The notes: generated from the letters alone by a model not told the origin. A DNA stretch of 64,000 nt from Parvularcula sp. LCG005 (GCF_032930845.1 NZ_CP136758.1:2557001-2621000), one strand, 5' to 3'; shown: positions 24,291 through 34,150, counted from the stretch's first letter. Program-made: numbers and translations.

Positions 24291-24839
24291 CTATTCGCTC
24301 CCAACCGCCCGCAGGAACGGATTATTGGCATCGGCCACATCATCGCCATTCAGCGTGCGCGGTGTGGCTGAATTGCGGACGCGGTTCAGGGTCGTCATCC
24401 TGGTCAGGGAATTCACCTTGTTGGCGATCTCCACACCCTTGGAAAGCGCGCGAAGCTGGATCTGGGATTTATCCGTCAGGCTCGCAAGCCGATCCGCAAC
24501 GTCTTCTGACGATTTGATTGACTGTGAAATCTTTTCCTTGGCCTGGTGCACCTGCCCGTCAAGCGTACCCAGAATATCCTCTGCCTGCTGCCGATAGGTG
24601 GCCACGCTCTCCAGCGTTTCATTCAGGTCGTCGACCGCGGTCCGAGCGGAACTGGCAATCTCACTCGCCGCCTGTTTGGAGGCGTTGATTGCGTCACTGA
24701 GGTTGACAATAGCGGCGCCAAGGCCGCCCTTCAAATCCTGCAATGATCTCAATCGTCGATTGAGCTGCCAGCAATAAAGCATCGCCGCCCCTGAAATCAT
24801 TACCAGCAACAGGTCGAGTGTCACATCGATTGGCGTCAT
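24291..24839 (-). CDS. DUF6468 flagellar protein with membrane anchor and coiled coil
   Basis: A 182-aa protein with one N-terminal membrane helix (VTLDLLLVMISGAAMLYCW) and a long coiled-coil body (about 45-130) followed by a disordered tail. This architecture and its place between fliL and motE match DUF6468 proteins of alphaproteobacterial flagellar clusters, whose role is not established. It ends 1 base before motE and begins 23 bases after fliL. Confidence 0.72.
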   Translation of the reverse strand: MTPIDVTLDLLLVMISGAAMLYCWQLNRRLRSLQDLKGGLGAAIVNLSDAINASKQAASEIASSARTAVDDLNETLESVATYRQQAEDILGTLDGQVHQAKEKISQSIKSSEDVADRLASLTDKSQIQLRALSKGVEIANKVNSLTRMTTLNRVRNSATPRTLNGDDVADANNPFLRAVGSE

Positions 24840-24862
24840 GGGTATGCCCCCCTTGTCTTGCG

Positions 24863-25396
24863 TCAGGTCATCAGAAAGTCAGTAATCAGAACAGAGGACA
24901 CGACCCCTTCACCGAACAGGGCCGTCGCTTCGTCCATCAGTCGTTGGCGCAGGGCCTCAAGTCCACCCGGCCCACCAAGTGTCTGGGGTGGTACGTCTCG
25001 AATTGCCGATGTGAAGGCATCACGCAGGCGCAGCGCCACTTCCTCTGTGTCTTCCATGTGCCCTTCCACCGCGATCGCTGCGCGCAATCTGGGCGGGCGG
25101 CGAGCACTGCCCCCCGTCTGGGTCAGCGACACCACAATCGGCTCAAGCGTCAGGAGAACTGAATCACCGCCATGGGCATCTCCCTTTTTCTTTTTACCGT
25201 GGCCGTCCTTTTCCGTTGATGCCCCGCCACCGTCATGCAACTCAGCCGCAGCGCCGCCCGAGGCGGCATCGCCGAAAGGATCAACATAGGAAATGCCGAA
25301 GGCCACGCCGCCAGCGATGACCGCCGGCAGGATCATGGCCAACAGGCCGCCCCCCTTTTTTGCGGGCTGGGCATCAGCCTCTGCTTCTTCTGCCAT
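24863..25396 (-). CDS. fliL: Flagellar basal body-associated protein FliL
   Basis: A 177-aa protein with an N-terminal membrane helix (GGGLLAMILPAVIAGGVAFGI), a Gly/Lys/His-rich linker and a periplasmic domain with the FliL pattern LLTLEPIVVSLTQTG ... RRPPRLRAAIAVEG. FliL surrounds the stator and tunes motor output. First gene of fliL-DUF6468-motE, divergent from fliF, sharing the 148-base intergenic region with the CtrA-like box at 25480-25495. AGGAGGG precedes the ATG. A second FliL-like protein is at 45449-46009. Confidence 0.88.
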   Translation of the reverse strand: MAEEAEADAQPAKKGGGLLAMILPAVIAGGVAFGISYVDPFGDAASGGAAAELHDGGGASTEKDGHGKKKKGDAHGGDSVLLTLEPIVVSLTQTGGSARRPPRLRAAIAVEGHMEDTEEVALRLRDAFTSAIRDVPPQTLGGPGGLEALRQRLMDEATALFGEGVVSSVLITDFLMT

Positions 25397-25479
25397 TCAT
25401 AACCCTCCTTGAACGCTCCCGATTCCAGACAGAATATCCACAATCCCTGATCGTATATTCTTCTTTTTACAACCACAGG

Positions 25480-25495
25480 TAAAGGCTCTGTTAAC
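25480..25495 (+). promoter_or_regulatory. CtrA-like box upstream of fliF
   Basis: TAAA-N7-TTAAC, close to the CtrA consensus TTAA-N7-TTAA, 50 bases before the fliF start. The box before fliM has the same form and nearly the same distance. Confidence 0.5.
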
Positions 25496-25544
25496 GGTTC
25501 GGCCATTAATGCTGATGGCGCGTTAATTCTTTCCGGGGCAGTCC

Positions 25545-27029
25545 ATGGCGTTTCTTGATACCCTCAAATCCCTCTCCCTCACGAAGAAGCTGATGGCGGC
25601 CGGCGCGATCGGGGCCGTTCTGCTGGCGATGAGTGCGCTGGTTCAAACCGCGTCCAAGCCGCCCATGGCGCTTCTCTATGCAGGTGTGGATGCAGGGGCC
25701 GCCGCAGAGATCGTCACCACACTTGATGCAGAAAACGTCATTTATGAAATTGACGGTGAACGGATCTATGTCGAGGCGCCAGAGCGGGATCGCCTCCGTC
25801 TGACCCTGGCACGGGAGGGGCTGCCCAAGCAGTCAGTCGCTGGATACGAACTGCTCGATGAACTCAGCGGCTTCTCAACCACGTCTGACATGTTCACCGC
25901 CGCCTACTGGCGCGCCAAGGAAGGGGAACTGACCCGCACCATTCTGACTATTCCGGGGGTGCGCGCCGCAAGAGTTCACATCGGTGCGGACGAACGAACC
26001 GCATTTTCGCACAACCGAACACCGCGCACAGCGTCGGTCACCGTCACGGCGCCGGGGGGCCTGTCCTCGTCGCAGGTCAAAGCCATTCAGCATCTGGTAG
26101 CGCTGTCCGTATCCAACCTGCGGCCCGACAGCGTTGCCGTCGTCGAAACGCAGATGGGTCTTCTGTCCGACAGTGGCGGTGATGCAGCCGCGGCCGCCAG
26201 CATGGACGAGGACAAGCGGGCGCGGTCCCTTGAACAGGAACTCACCCGCCTTCTTGAAGCCCGAGTGGGCCGAGGCCGGGCGCGCGTCTCCGTCGCCATG
26301 AGGCTGAGCCGTGAACGTGAGGCCATCAGTGAACAGATCATTGATCCGGATACCGCTGTCGTTACCAACCGGACAACCAGCGAAAGCCGAGAAACGGAAT
26401 CGGGCACCGATAAGAATGTGACCGTGGCCAGCGAACTTCCCGACGGGGACGTTGCGGCAGGCGAGTCCAACGCAGAGCGGACCGAGAGCCGCGAAGAAGT
26501 CTCCTATGCCATGACAACGCGCGATCGCACGGTCGAGCGCCTGCCGGGCCAGATCGAGAGATTGACCATCGCTGTGCTCATCGATGGTGTACCAGCCGCC
26601 GAGGACGGGGCCGATCCTGAGCCCCGGACGGCCGAGGAACTCGCCGCATTGCAGGAGCTGGTAGAGGTTGCCGCCGGCGTCGATCCGGCACGGGGCGACC
26701 GCGTCACCGTCCAGTCGCTGAATTTCGACCAGCCCGCCACGACCGATCTTGTGGAAGCCGACAGCGCGACCAACCCGATTGCCGGCATGGAATCGAAGCT
26801 CTGGCAGGTCGGCCAGTTGGCCTTTCTGGGTATCGTTGCACTTGTTTTGGGGCTGTTCGTCGTCAAGCCCATCCTCACTCAGGGCTCATCCGGTGCGGCC
26901 GCCAGTGCAGCGGGCGGCACACTGATGATTGATGATCCGATTACCATGCTGCGCGTCACCTCCGACGAGGAACCCGACGCCGCGGCCGCACTGTTGAATG
27001 CTTGGCTAGAGGAGGATGAAGCCGCATGA
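25545..27029 (+). CDS. fliF: Flagellar MS-ring protein FliF
   Basis: A 494-aa inner membrane ring protein. N-terminal helix (GAIGAVLLAMSALV), ring-building motifs (LLYAGVDAGAAAEIVTTLD and LAREGLPKQSVAGYELLD), the large periplasmic region with a Gln/Ser/Asp-rich linker, a second helix (LAFLGIVALVLGLFVVKP) and a short C-terminal FliG-binding helix (AAALLNAWLEEDEA). Somewhat shorter than the usual 530-560 aa. It overlaps fliN by 4 bases. First gene of fliF-fliN-fliP-fliG. Confidence 0.95.
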   Translation: MAFLDTLKSLSLTKKLMAAGAIGAVLLAMSALVQTASKPPMALLYAGVDAGAAAEIVTTLDAENVIYEIDGERIYVEAPERDRLRLTLAREGLPKQSVAGYELLDELSGFSTTSDMFTAAYWRAKEGELTRTILTIPGVRAARVHIGADERTAFSHNRTPRTASVTVTAPGGLSSSQVKAIQHLVALSVSNLRPDSVAVVETQMGLLSDSGGDAAAAASMDEDKRARSLEQELTRLLEARVGRGRARVSVAMRLSREREAISEQIIDPDTAVVTNRTTSESRETESGTDKNVTVASELPDGDVAAGESNAERTESREEVSYAMTTRDRTVERLPGQIERLTIAVLIDGVPAAEDGADPEPRTAEELAALQELVEVAAGVDPARGDRVTVQSLNFDQPATTDLVEADSATNPIAGMESKLWQVGQLAFLGIVALVLGLFVVKPILTQGSSGAAASAAGGTLMIDDPITMLRVTSDEEPDAAAALLNAWLEEDEAA

Positions 27030-27304
27030 GCCAACCTACAATCAAGGGAGATGACGCCCTGCCCCCCGCACTTCAGGGGCTGCCCCTGACGCTTGTCATT
27101 CGCGTCGGGACGGCCAGGCGAACGGTCAGTGATCTGATGGCCCTCCAGGAAGGGAGCCTGATCGTGCTGGATGCCCGCATCGATGATCCTGTTGAGATCT
27201 GCATCGAGGACCGGGTAATCGCACGAGGCGATCTGATCGAAGCAGAAGATGGCAACGGCCTTGCCGTGCGCCTGACAGAAATGAGCCAGCCCGAGGCGTC
27301 ATGA
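27026..27304 (+). CDS. fliN: Flagellar C-ring protein FliN
   Basis: A 92-aa SpoA-domain protein that forms the base of the switch complex. The pattern LPLTLVIRVGTARRTVSDLMALQEGSLIVLDARIDDPVEICIEDRVIARGDLI is the complete SpoA fold; no N-terminal extension. It overlaps fliF and fliP by 4 bases each, so translation is coupled through the whole operon. Confidence 0.92.
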   Translation: MSQPTIKGDDALPPALQGLPLTLVIRVGTARRTVSDLMALQEGSLIVLDARIDDPVEICIEDRVIARGDLIEAEDGNGLAVRLTEMSQPEAS

Positions 27305-28053
27305 CCCAGTTTCGGCGATACGCACTGCTACCCCTCGCGATTGTCGGATCACTGATCGGGATGGCGCACGCCCAGACCGGGACGGGTACGGAGGAGCTGG
27401 CGGCCTTTCTTGAGGGCTCGACATCACTTCGCGGTGCCCTCATCCCGCTCTTTCTGTCGGTAACGGTCCTCAGTCTCGCGCCAGGACTGGCGATGATGGT
27501 CACCTGCTTTCCCTTCATGGCCATCGTCTTCTCATTCCTGCGACAGGCGATCGGTCTGCAGCATGCACCGCCGGCCATGATGCTGACCAGCCTTGCGCTG
27601 TTCCTGACCGTTTTCGTGATGCAGCCCGTCTTCGCCGATGCGTGGCAGGCCGGTATCGAACCTTATCTGGATGGCAGAATGACCGAAGTCGAAGGTTTCG
27701 TCGCTGTGTCCGAGCCGCTGCGCGCCTTCATGCTGACACGGACGGAACCGGACACGGTGATGCGCCTGGCCGACGCCGCCAACATGACCATCGACAGCAG
27801 CGCGACTGCCCCCATGCGCCTTCTCATCCCCTCCTTCATGCTCACGGAGATCACTCGGGCTTTTCAGATCGGCTTTGCGATCTTCCTGCCCTTTCTGGTG
27901 ATCGACCTCGTCGTTGCGTCAGTCCTGATGGCCATGGGCATGATGATGGTTCCACCAGCAGTCGTGTCCCTCCCCTTCAAACTCGCATTCTTTGTTCTGG
28001 CTGACGGGTGGGTCAAACTCACCGAAGCCCTTTTGAGAGGATATCTGCAGTGA
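27301..28053 (+). CDS. fliP: Flagellar export gate protein FliP
   Basis: A 250-aa core membrane protein of the flagellar type III export gate. A cleavable signal peptide (LLPLAIVGSLIGMAHA), then the conserved segments LAPGLAMMVTCFPFMAIVFSFLRQAIG, IPSFMLTEITRAFQIGFAIFLPFLVIDLVVASVLMAMGM and LPFKLAFFVLADGW. It overlaps fliG by 4 bases. Its partners fliQ and fliR lie 10 kb away, not next to it. Confidence 0.96.
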   Translation: MTQFRRYALLPLAIVGSLIGMAHAQTGTGTEELAAFLEGSTSLRGALIPLFLSVTVLSLAPGLAMMVTCFPFMAIVFSFLRQAIGLQHAPPAMMLTSLALFLTVFVMQPVFADAWQAGIEPYLDGRMTEVEGFVAVSEPLRAFMLTRTEPDTVMRLADAANMTIDSSATAPMRLLIPSFMLTEITRAFQIGFAIFLPFLVIDLVVASVLMAMGMMMVPPAVVSLPFKLAFFVLADGWVKLTEALLRGYLQ

Positions 28054-29135
28054 GCTCATCGGTTCCCGCCCGCCTGGGCCGGCGCGATGCCGCCCCCGCC
28101 TCAACGGTTACATTGTCGCCGACAGAGCGCGTCGCCGTCATCCTGTCGCTACTGGAGCCCGAACAGGCCAAGTCGCTGACCGAACACTATTCATCGGCCA
28201 CCATCGATCGGATCATCGCATCCTATGAACGCATGCGGAACGTGCCAAAACCCGTCCTTCTGCAGACGATTGCCAGCTTCATCACCGAGGTGCGTAGCAA
28301 GAGCCCGAAAGTCTACGGTGGTGCGAGCGAGGCGGCCCGTCTGGCAGAGGCTATTGCGCGGGCAGATGCTGAAAGCAGCGAGATGGCCGCCGGAACCGGC
28401 TTGGATGGTCGCGAAGAGGGCGGCTCCCTGTCGGAGGGTGCAACGGCCGAGCAGGTTTTCCACTATCTGGAGAGTATGGATCCGGCGATACTGGCGCGGC
28501 TTTTGTCGCACGAACGCGCATCGGTTGTCGCGGCTATCATCGGGCGGCTGTCTGAAGACTTGGGCGGCAAACTCATGAGTGCCCTGAGCAATGAAAAGGC
28601 CATTGCCGTCACAGCACAGATTGCCCAGGGCGCACCGGTCGCAAAATCAGTCATGGACGCGATCACGGAATCCCTACGGAGGCACGCCAGCACCGCCGAA
28701 GAGGGCGACGTGAGCACGGATCAATATGATCCCCTGCCCCGCCTGACGGCGATTCTCAACCGCTGCCCTGCATCCCGCCAGCAGACCGTACTAGATCCGC
28801 TCCGGGCTCAGGCGGCGGAACATGCCGAAGCTATTGAACAGGGACTTTTGCGATTTGGTACGTTGCATGAACGCCTGCCGCGCAATGCAGCCCCCATCCT
28901 GTTCAGGGAGATGGAGGAAGCGACGCTTCATATTGCTGTGCGGTTCGGAACGGAGAATGCCAAGGAGACGGTAGAATTTCTCTACGGCAACATTTCGCAG
29001 CGCCTTGCCGAACAGATCCGAGAGCGGATCAATGCTCTTCCCATGCCGAGTGAGGCGGAGGGTGAGGCCGCGCAAGCCGAGGTGATTGCCACCTTGCTGT
29101 CCTGGGCTGAGGAGGGACGCTTCACGATGCAATGA
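28050..29135 (+). CDS. fliG: Flagellar motor switch protein FliG (divergent)
   Basis: A 361-aa rotor protein. Armadillo-type helical repeats are visible: LSPTERVAVILSLLEPEQAKSLTEHY at the N-terminus, EQVFHYLESMDPAILARLLSHERASVVAAIIGRL in the middle and RFGTLHERLPRNAAPILFREMEE toward the end. The GTG at 28050 overlaps the fliP stop and has GAGAGGATA upstream; an in-frame ATG at 28008 is inside fliP. The C-terminal charged ridge that meets the stator is not easy to recognise, so the protein is divergent. Position after fliP instead of after fliF is unusual. Confidence 0.85.
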   Translation: MSSSVPARLGRRDAAPASTVTLSPTERVAVILSLLEPEQAKSLTEHYSSATIDRIIASYERMRNVPKPVLLQTIASFITEVRSKSPKVYGGASEAARLAEAIARADAESSEMAAGTGLDGREEGGSLSEGATAEQVFHYLESMDPAILARLLSHERASVVAAIIGRLSEDLGGKLMSALSNEKAIAVTAQIAQGAPVAKSVMDAITESLRRHASTAEEGDVSTDQYDPLPRLTAILNRCPASRQQTVLDPLRAQAAEHAEAIEQGLLRFGTLHERLPRNAAPILFREMEEATLHIAVRFGTENAKETVEFLYGNISQRLAEQIRERINALPMPSEAEGEAAQAEVIATLLSWAEEGRFTMQ

Positions 29136-29170
29136 TGAGAACAGTGGCTTCATCATCAATTCAGCATCCA

Positions 29171-29198
29171 AAAAGCCGACCCCGCGGGCTCGGCTTTT
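29171..29198. terminator. Terminator between fliG and flgI
   Basis: AAAAGCCGA (29171-29179) and TCGGCTTTT (29190-29198) around a GC-rich loop. Symmetric flanks let it stop both convergent transcripts. Confidence 0.85.
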
Positions 29199-29246
29199 GT
29201 CTGGGCAACTCAAATATCAAACGACCGTCGACCGCCTGAGCCTTGC

Positions 29247-30350
29247 CTATTGCAGGATCAGTTCAGCATGGAGGGCGCCCGCAGCTTTCAGCGCCTCGAG
29301 TATCTCAACCATGTCCCGGGGCGCAACGTTCAGCGCATTCAGGCCCTCAACCAGATCGCGCAAGGTCGCACCGCCACCAATGCCGATGATATTCGCGCCC
29401 CCTTGGACAACCTCAATTTCCGTTCGCGGAACAACAACCGTGTCCGCATTGGTAAAGGGGGCGGCTGGGACGGCGATCGGCCGCTCGGTCACCTTGATCG
29501 TCAACGCCCCCTGGGCAACGGCAACGGGTTCGATCCGGACATCCTGTCCCAGCACAATGGTGCCCGACCGCTGATCAATCACGACCCGAGCCTTCTGATC
29601 GGGCGTCAACAGCATGCGCTCGATTGACGCCATCAGGGAGGCCGGCGCCATTCCCGTTGCTCGCGCATCAAGCTCTACTGTTCCGGAATCCAGCATCCGC
29701 GCAGGAGCATCCAGAAACCGGCCGTTCAGTTCCTGCTCGATCCGCTGAGCGGTCGTGAAGTCCGGATCGCGGAGAGCGAGCCGGATCACACTCATATCAC
29801 TGAATTCAAAGGGAACGGAGCGCTCAATTCGGGCGCCGCCCGGCACGGTGGCCAAGGTCGGAGTGCCTTGCTGTATGCCAGCAGCCTGCCCGCCAGCGCC
29901 AAAGCCGCTCACCACGACAGGTCCCTGCGCCACGGCATAGACCTCATTGTCCGCCCCCAGAAGAGGCGTCATCACAAGCATCCCGCCCTGCAGACTGGAA
30001 GCGTCGCCTATCGATGAGACCTGAATGTCCAGTCGGCTGCCCGGTCGGGCAAAAGGCGGCAGAACACCGGTGACAATGACCGCAGCCACATTGTCGGGCC
30101 GGAACTGCTCATCCTGCACGTTCACGCCGAGGCGCTCTAGCAGACTGGCCAGCGCTTCCTCCGTATAGGGTGAATTGCGCAGTGTATCGCCGGTCCCATT
30201 CAGCCCGATGACGAGGCCATAGCCGATCAGATCGTTCCCGCGAACGCCCTCCACGTCGACAAGGTCCTTCAACCGTACCTGGGTCTGCGCCCAGGCGGGA
30301 CTGGCCATCAGAGCCAGTCCGCTGGCAATCGACAATAGTATCTTTCTCAT
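29247..30350 (-). CDS. flgI: Flagellar P-ring protein FlgI
   Basis: A 367-aa periplasmic ring protein with signal peptide (ILLSIASGLALMASPAWA) and the family opening VRLKDLVDVEGVRGNDLIGYGLVIGLNGTGDTL. The end EALKAAGALHAELILQ is the FlgI C-terminus. It assembles around the rod in the peptidoglycan layer with help from FlgA. Last gene of flgE-flgK-flgL-flgI; it begins 1 base after the flgL stop. Confidence 0.96.
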   Translation of the reverse strand: MRKILLSIASGLALMASPAWAQTQVRLKDLVDVEGVRGNDLIGYGLVIGLNGTGDTLRNSPYTEEALASLLERLGVNVQDEQFRPDNVAAVIVTGVLPPFARPGSRLDIQVSSIGDASSLQGGMLVMTPLLGADNEVYAVAQGPVVVSGFGAGGQAAGIQQGTPTLATVPGGARIERSVPFEFSDMSVIRLALRDPDFTTAQRIEQELNGRFLDAPARMLDSGTVELDARATGMAPASLMASIERMLLTPDQKARVVIDQRSGTIVLGQDVRIEPVAVAQGALTIKVTERPIAVPAAPFTNADTVVVPRTEIEVVQGGANIIGIGGGATLRDLVEGLNALNVAPRDMVEILEALKAAGALHAELILQ

Positions 30351-30351
30351 A

Positions 30352-31344
30352 CTATCTGAGATAATTCGTCAGGGACAAGCGCCCCAACCGGCTCGTGAGC
30401 GTATAGGCCGCCTCAAGACGAATTTCGAGATTCTGCGTCTCTGTCGCTGCCTCGAATGCGTCCCTGCCAATGATCCGATCAAGAGTTTCACTCGCGATGC
30501 GATAGTCCGCTTTTTCCTTTTCCGCCGCTTCATCAATGCGATTGAGCGAATCGCCAAGCTCGGCCTCTGCAATCGCCAGTTCGTCCTGTGAAGAGCGAAT
30601 AAGGTCCGCCCCCTGACGGACCCAATCGACGATATCCTGGGGTGGCAGCTTGATCGCATTTGCGACCATGGTCAGGCCCTTCATCATGTCTCGCAACGTC
30701 GTGCTGTCGGCACGCTGAAGAGCGGGGACATCGTATCCGTTGGGCAGGGTCACTTTCGCTGCATCATTGCTGCCGCCCTTATAGATTGTCGTCTCAAACG
30801 TTCCGCCGGGTCCGAAATAGGCATCGATTGCAGCACGTTTGTCGGCTGGCGTCCCGGCGCCGGTCACGATCGCCGATATGTCGGCTTTCATGGTGTCGAG
30901 ATCACCTAGCGCATCCGTCGCGGCGGCATCGCCGGCAAACAGCGCCCGTCCGTCGAACCGGTTATTCAGTGCCGAGAAGATGACACCCAGGGTGGAATTG
31001 GCCGTATTGGCACTGGCGACAAGCCCTGCGCGGTCATTTGCCGTCGCCGCCTGCATGGCTTCAACGCCTTTATTGTTCACGGCTTCGCGAACGGTCTGCA
31101 ATGACACGGCCGACTGGTTGTAACGGCCGGTGATCAAGGCAAGACGGGTCTGGGTGGCCTGGCTCTGATCAATGGCCATCTGCGCACGGTGAACCTGACC
31201 ATTGCGGCCGTTCGTTGCGGCGGTGATATCCGATCTCGTCCCGGTGACGGCTTCCAGTGCCGCTCGGTCGAGATCATTTCGCAGCTCAGATGTGACCCGC
31301 GAAAACAGGGAGGTAGACAGAAGATCTGGAAGGGCGCGTATCAT
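30352..31344 (-). CDS. flgL: Hook-filament junction protein FlgL
   Basis: A 330-aa protein with flagellin-like helical ends: N-terminal LLSTSLFSRVTSELRNDLDRA and C-terminal ETQNLEIRLEAAYTLTSRLGRLSLTNYLR. It joins the hook to the filament with FlgK. It is separated by 2 bases from flgK. The C-terminus closely follows the FlgL pattern. Confidence 0.9.
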   Translation of the reverse strand: MIRALPDLLSTSLFSRVTSELRNDLDRAALEAVTGTRSDITAATNGRNGQVHRAQMAIDQSQATQTRLALITGRYNQSAVSLQTVREAVNNKGVEAMQAATANDRAGLVASANTANSTLGVIFSALNNRFDGRALFAGDAAATDALGDLDTMKADISAIVTGAGTPADKRAAIDAYFGPGGTFETTIYKGGSNDAAKVTLPNGYDVPALQRADSTTLRDMMKGLTMVANAIKLPPQDIVDWVRQGADLIRSSQDELAIAEAELGDSLNRIDEAAEKEKADYRIASETLDRIIGRDAFEAATETQNLEIRLEAAYTLTSRLGRLSLTNYLR

Positions 31345-31346
31345 AA

Positions 31347-32771
31347 CTAAATCTCCAGAAGGCGAGCCATCATATCACTCACGGCCTGGATGACGCGCGC
31401 ATTGGCGGCATAGGCTTGTTCGATCAGGAGAAGGCTCTGAAGCTCCTGATCCGTGTTCACACCAGTGGCGGCGAGATCTGCATCGCGCAGCCCATTCGCA
31501 GTCGACGCTGCGGCCGCCGCAATGGCGCCGGCCCCAACGGTCCGCCCGCCGATGACCGAAGCGAGACTGCCGACCGTATCAATCAATCCCAGGCTGGAAG
31601 GGGAATCAGTCACCGCGGCAAGCGGTCTTGCACTGCTGATGGCAAGGCGAAGCCCCTGGGTCACACCGGTACCAGCTGAAGGTCCCGGGACAGTTGCGCC
31701 AATACCATCGCGCATGCGCCAGAGGGCGCCGCCCTGATCGGGATCGACGGCCGCGTTTACGGAGAGGCGCGAAGCGCTGCCCGCACCAGAGCCGGTGTCC
31801 ACAAAGAGACCCTGCGCCCCGGGGGCCAGCGTTGGGTCTACGGCACCGTCAGCAAAACGGGCGACAAGATCATCGGCAAACGTGTCGATCCGTGTACCAA
31901 AGTCGACAGCAATTTCATCACGCACAGCGAACTGCCCGGCGATTGAGCCATTTCTGATCCCCTGCGGCCCGCCGCCTGGCGTCAGATCGATACCGTTGAC
32001 GCTGAGCCCGGAAAGGTGACCACTTGCCATGGAATGCCCAGGGGCAACAATGCCGCCGGACCGGAACTCAATTTGCTGTGCACGTTCACCCAGCAGCACG
32101 ACGCCTTCCGCCGTTGTGATCCGGACCTGACCGCCGCGTCCCGGGCTGACTTTAATGTCGAGAGCCTGTGAAATGATGTTGATATGCTGTTGTCGCTGCT
32201 CGGCAATATCGGACAGCCCATTGAGCTCTTTTTCCCCCGACAGCCGATTAAGGGTTTCGAGGGATTTGAGCGCACTGTTCACCTCGGCGACGCTGCCCGC
32301 GATATTGGCATCAGCATCCGTCCTCACGGAGGTGACGACATCACCAAGGCGGTTGATTGTTCGCACAAGGTCTTTTGCAGAAGTCACAGCCCCCTGCTGG
32401 AAGGATGCTGCCTCCGGCATCAGGGCCAGGTCATCAATCGCTGATGAAAACCGACTGACCGCCGCAAACAGGCCGTCGGCATCGCCGGGTTCACCAAAGG
32501 CGAGATTCAACTGGCTGAGCGTTTCGGCGCGCAGGCCCAGATTGGCGCTGCGGGCGTCGGCCGTCAGACGGCTGGCGAGCGCAAATGTATCGCCCGCGCG
32601 TTCGATCGACTGGATCTGTACGCCGCCATATTTGCGGGATGCGAGAGCGACATCGCGGCGCGCATATCCTTCGGTGGTCGCATTGGCGATGTTGTGCGAA
32701 CGGACCTGAACGGCAGTCGTCGCAGCGTTCATACCGGAAATGGCGTTTGAAAGGGCGTTGGTGAACGTCAT
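31347..32771 (-). CDS. flgK: Hook-associated protein FlgK
   Basis: A 474-aa protein. N-terminal motif ALSNAISGMNAATTAVQVRSHNIANATTEGYARRDV and C-terminal SLLLIEQAYAANARVIQAVSDMMARLLEI are the FlgK hallmarks shared with rod and hook proteins. Shorter than enterobacterial FlgK (about 547 aa), mainly in the central domains. AGGAGATTG precedes the ATG. Confidence 0.94.
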   Translation of the reverse strand: MTFTNALSNAISGMNAATTAVQVRSHNIANATTEGYARRDVALASRKYGGVQIQSIERAGDTFALASRLTADARSANLGLRAETLSQLNLAFGEPGDADGLFAAVSRFSSAIDDLALMPEAASFQQGAVTSAKDLVRTINRLGDVVTSVRTDADANIAGSVAEVNSALKSLETLNRLSGEKELNGLSDIAEQRQQHINIISQALDIKVSPGRGGQVRITTAEGVVLLGERAQQIEFRSGGIVAPGHSMASGHLSGLSVNGIDLTPGGGPQGIRNGSIAGQFAVRDEIAVDFGTRIDTFADDLVARFADGAVDPTLAPGAQGLFVDTGSGAGSASRLSVNAAVDPDQGGALWRMRDGIGATVPGPSAGTGVTQGLRLAISSARPLAAVTDSPSSLGLIDTVGSLASVIGGRTVGAGAIAAAAASTANGLRDADLAATGVNTDQELQSLLLIEQAYAANARVIQAVSDMMARLLEI

Positions 32772-32791
32772 GGCAATCTCCTATCTCTCCG

Positions 32792-34102
32792 CTAGCGGAT
32801 GAGATTTGTGGTCTCCTGCAGCATTTCATCGACTGTCTGAATGATCTTGGCATTCGACGCATAGGCGCGCTGTGTACGGATAAGGTCCGTCATTTCGGTC
32901 CCGATATCCGTCGTTGATTCCATCAGCGCATAGCCGGCCGTCTCACCCACGGGGCCTTCGCCGGCATCCCACAGATAAAAGTCACCGCTCTCCTGGCTGA
33001 TCCGGTAGGCCTGATCGTCCGTGGGACTGAGGCCGTTGAGATTGGGCACCATGGCGACTGGAATCTGATACAGCACCCGCCTGAAGCCCGTGTCATAAAC
33101 CGCTTCCAGAAGGCCCTGCGGATCGATTTCGATCGCCTGCAAATCCCCGATCGGAGCGCCATTCTTGGAAATATTGAATGGCGCGAAATTCGCCGACAGT
33201 TGCGTGATGCCATCGCTTTCGCCAGGGCGGCCAATGTCGATTGTCGCCGGGCCGCTGGACAGGTTCAGGGACAACAGGCCGGTTGTATCGTCATAGCTCG
33301 CACCGCCGCCCGCCGCTGCCGTCAGGATCGTCCCGCCGGCGGTGGGGGTGTCGGCAAAGGTCAGGTTCAACGTGCCAATGCTGACGGGGGGCACGGCACC
33401 ATCATCGACAATATCGACCGTCCACTGATTGGTGGCTGCAGCGCCGGGGGCAGCCGGGACAGGGGTGAAGGTCGCGGTGATGCTCTGTATCTTGCCAAGA
33501 TTGTCGTAATACTCGATCGGCAGGATATATGGATCGCCAGTGCCCGTATCTTCGGTGGCGAGAGCGGGTAGATTGACCCCCATGGTAATCTCAGTGGTGG
33601 CTTCGGCAGAGAATTGATTCACGCCCACATTCACCGCCTGCAGGTCTGTGCCCGTCCGGCGAGACACGCCACCAATGTCGCCATTGGCATCGGCGGGCCA
33701 GCCCAAGAGGAACAGTCCCCCCGGGGTCCTCAGAAACCCGTTCTGGTCCGTTGCGAACGCCCCTGTGGGCGTAAACATCAATGGCCGCTCATCCGCCCCT
33801 TGAGAGACGCCAGCCGTGTCTGTCACGGGGATCAGCCCCTGCCCGGCCACAGCGATATCCATCGAGCTGCCGGTTGAGATCAGCGCACCGCGCTCATCGA
33901 CCAGCTTCTGGGTGTCCACGCGAACCCCGCCCGCCGCATAGGCATTTCGCCGCTGCTGCAGCACCATGCTCGAAAAGCTGGCCTCAGCACGTTTGTAGCC
34001 ATAGGTCGACGCATTGGCGACGTTGTTCGAAATGGTGGCCAGGCGGGCTGAATTTACGTTCAGCCCCATCACGCCGGCATTGAGGGACGAGGAAATGGAC
34101 AT
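32792..34102 (-). CDS. flgE: Flagellar hook protein FlgE
   Basis: A 436-aa hook subunit. N-terminal MSISSSLNAGVMGLNVNSARLATISNNVANASTYGYKRAEASFSS, central D1/D2 domains rich in Thr and Gly, and C-terminal TDLIRTQRAYASNAKIIQTVDEMLQETTNLIR. It leads the flgE-flgK-flgL-flgI unit. A CAACCAAA element 31-38 bases upstream is shared with flgB and motA. Confidence 0.94.
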   Translation of the reverse strand: MSISSSLNAGVMGLNVNSARLATISNNVANASTYGYKRAEASFSSMVLQQRRNAYAAGGVRVDTQKLVDERGALISTGSSMDIAVAGQGLIPVTDTAGVSQGADERPLMFTPTGAFATDQNGFLRTPGGLFLLGWPADANGDIGGVSRRTGTDLQAVNVGVNQFSAEATTEITMGVNLPALATEDTGTGDPYILPIEYYDNLGKIQSITATFTPVPAAPGAAATNQWTVDIVDDGAVPPVSIGTLNLTFADTPTAGGTILTAAAGGGASYDDTTGLLSLNLSSGPATIDIGRPGESDGITQLSANFAPFNISKNGAPIGDLQAIEIDPQGLLEAVYDTGFRRVLYQIPVAMVPNLNGLSPTDDQAYRISQESGDFYLWDAGEGPVGETAGYALMESTTDIGTEMTDLIRTQRAYASNAKIIQTVDEMLQETTNLIR

Positions 34103-34150
34103 GGGTTGTGTATCTCCGCTTTTTCTATCTTTGGTTGTATTCCTCGTTAG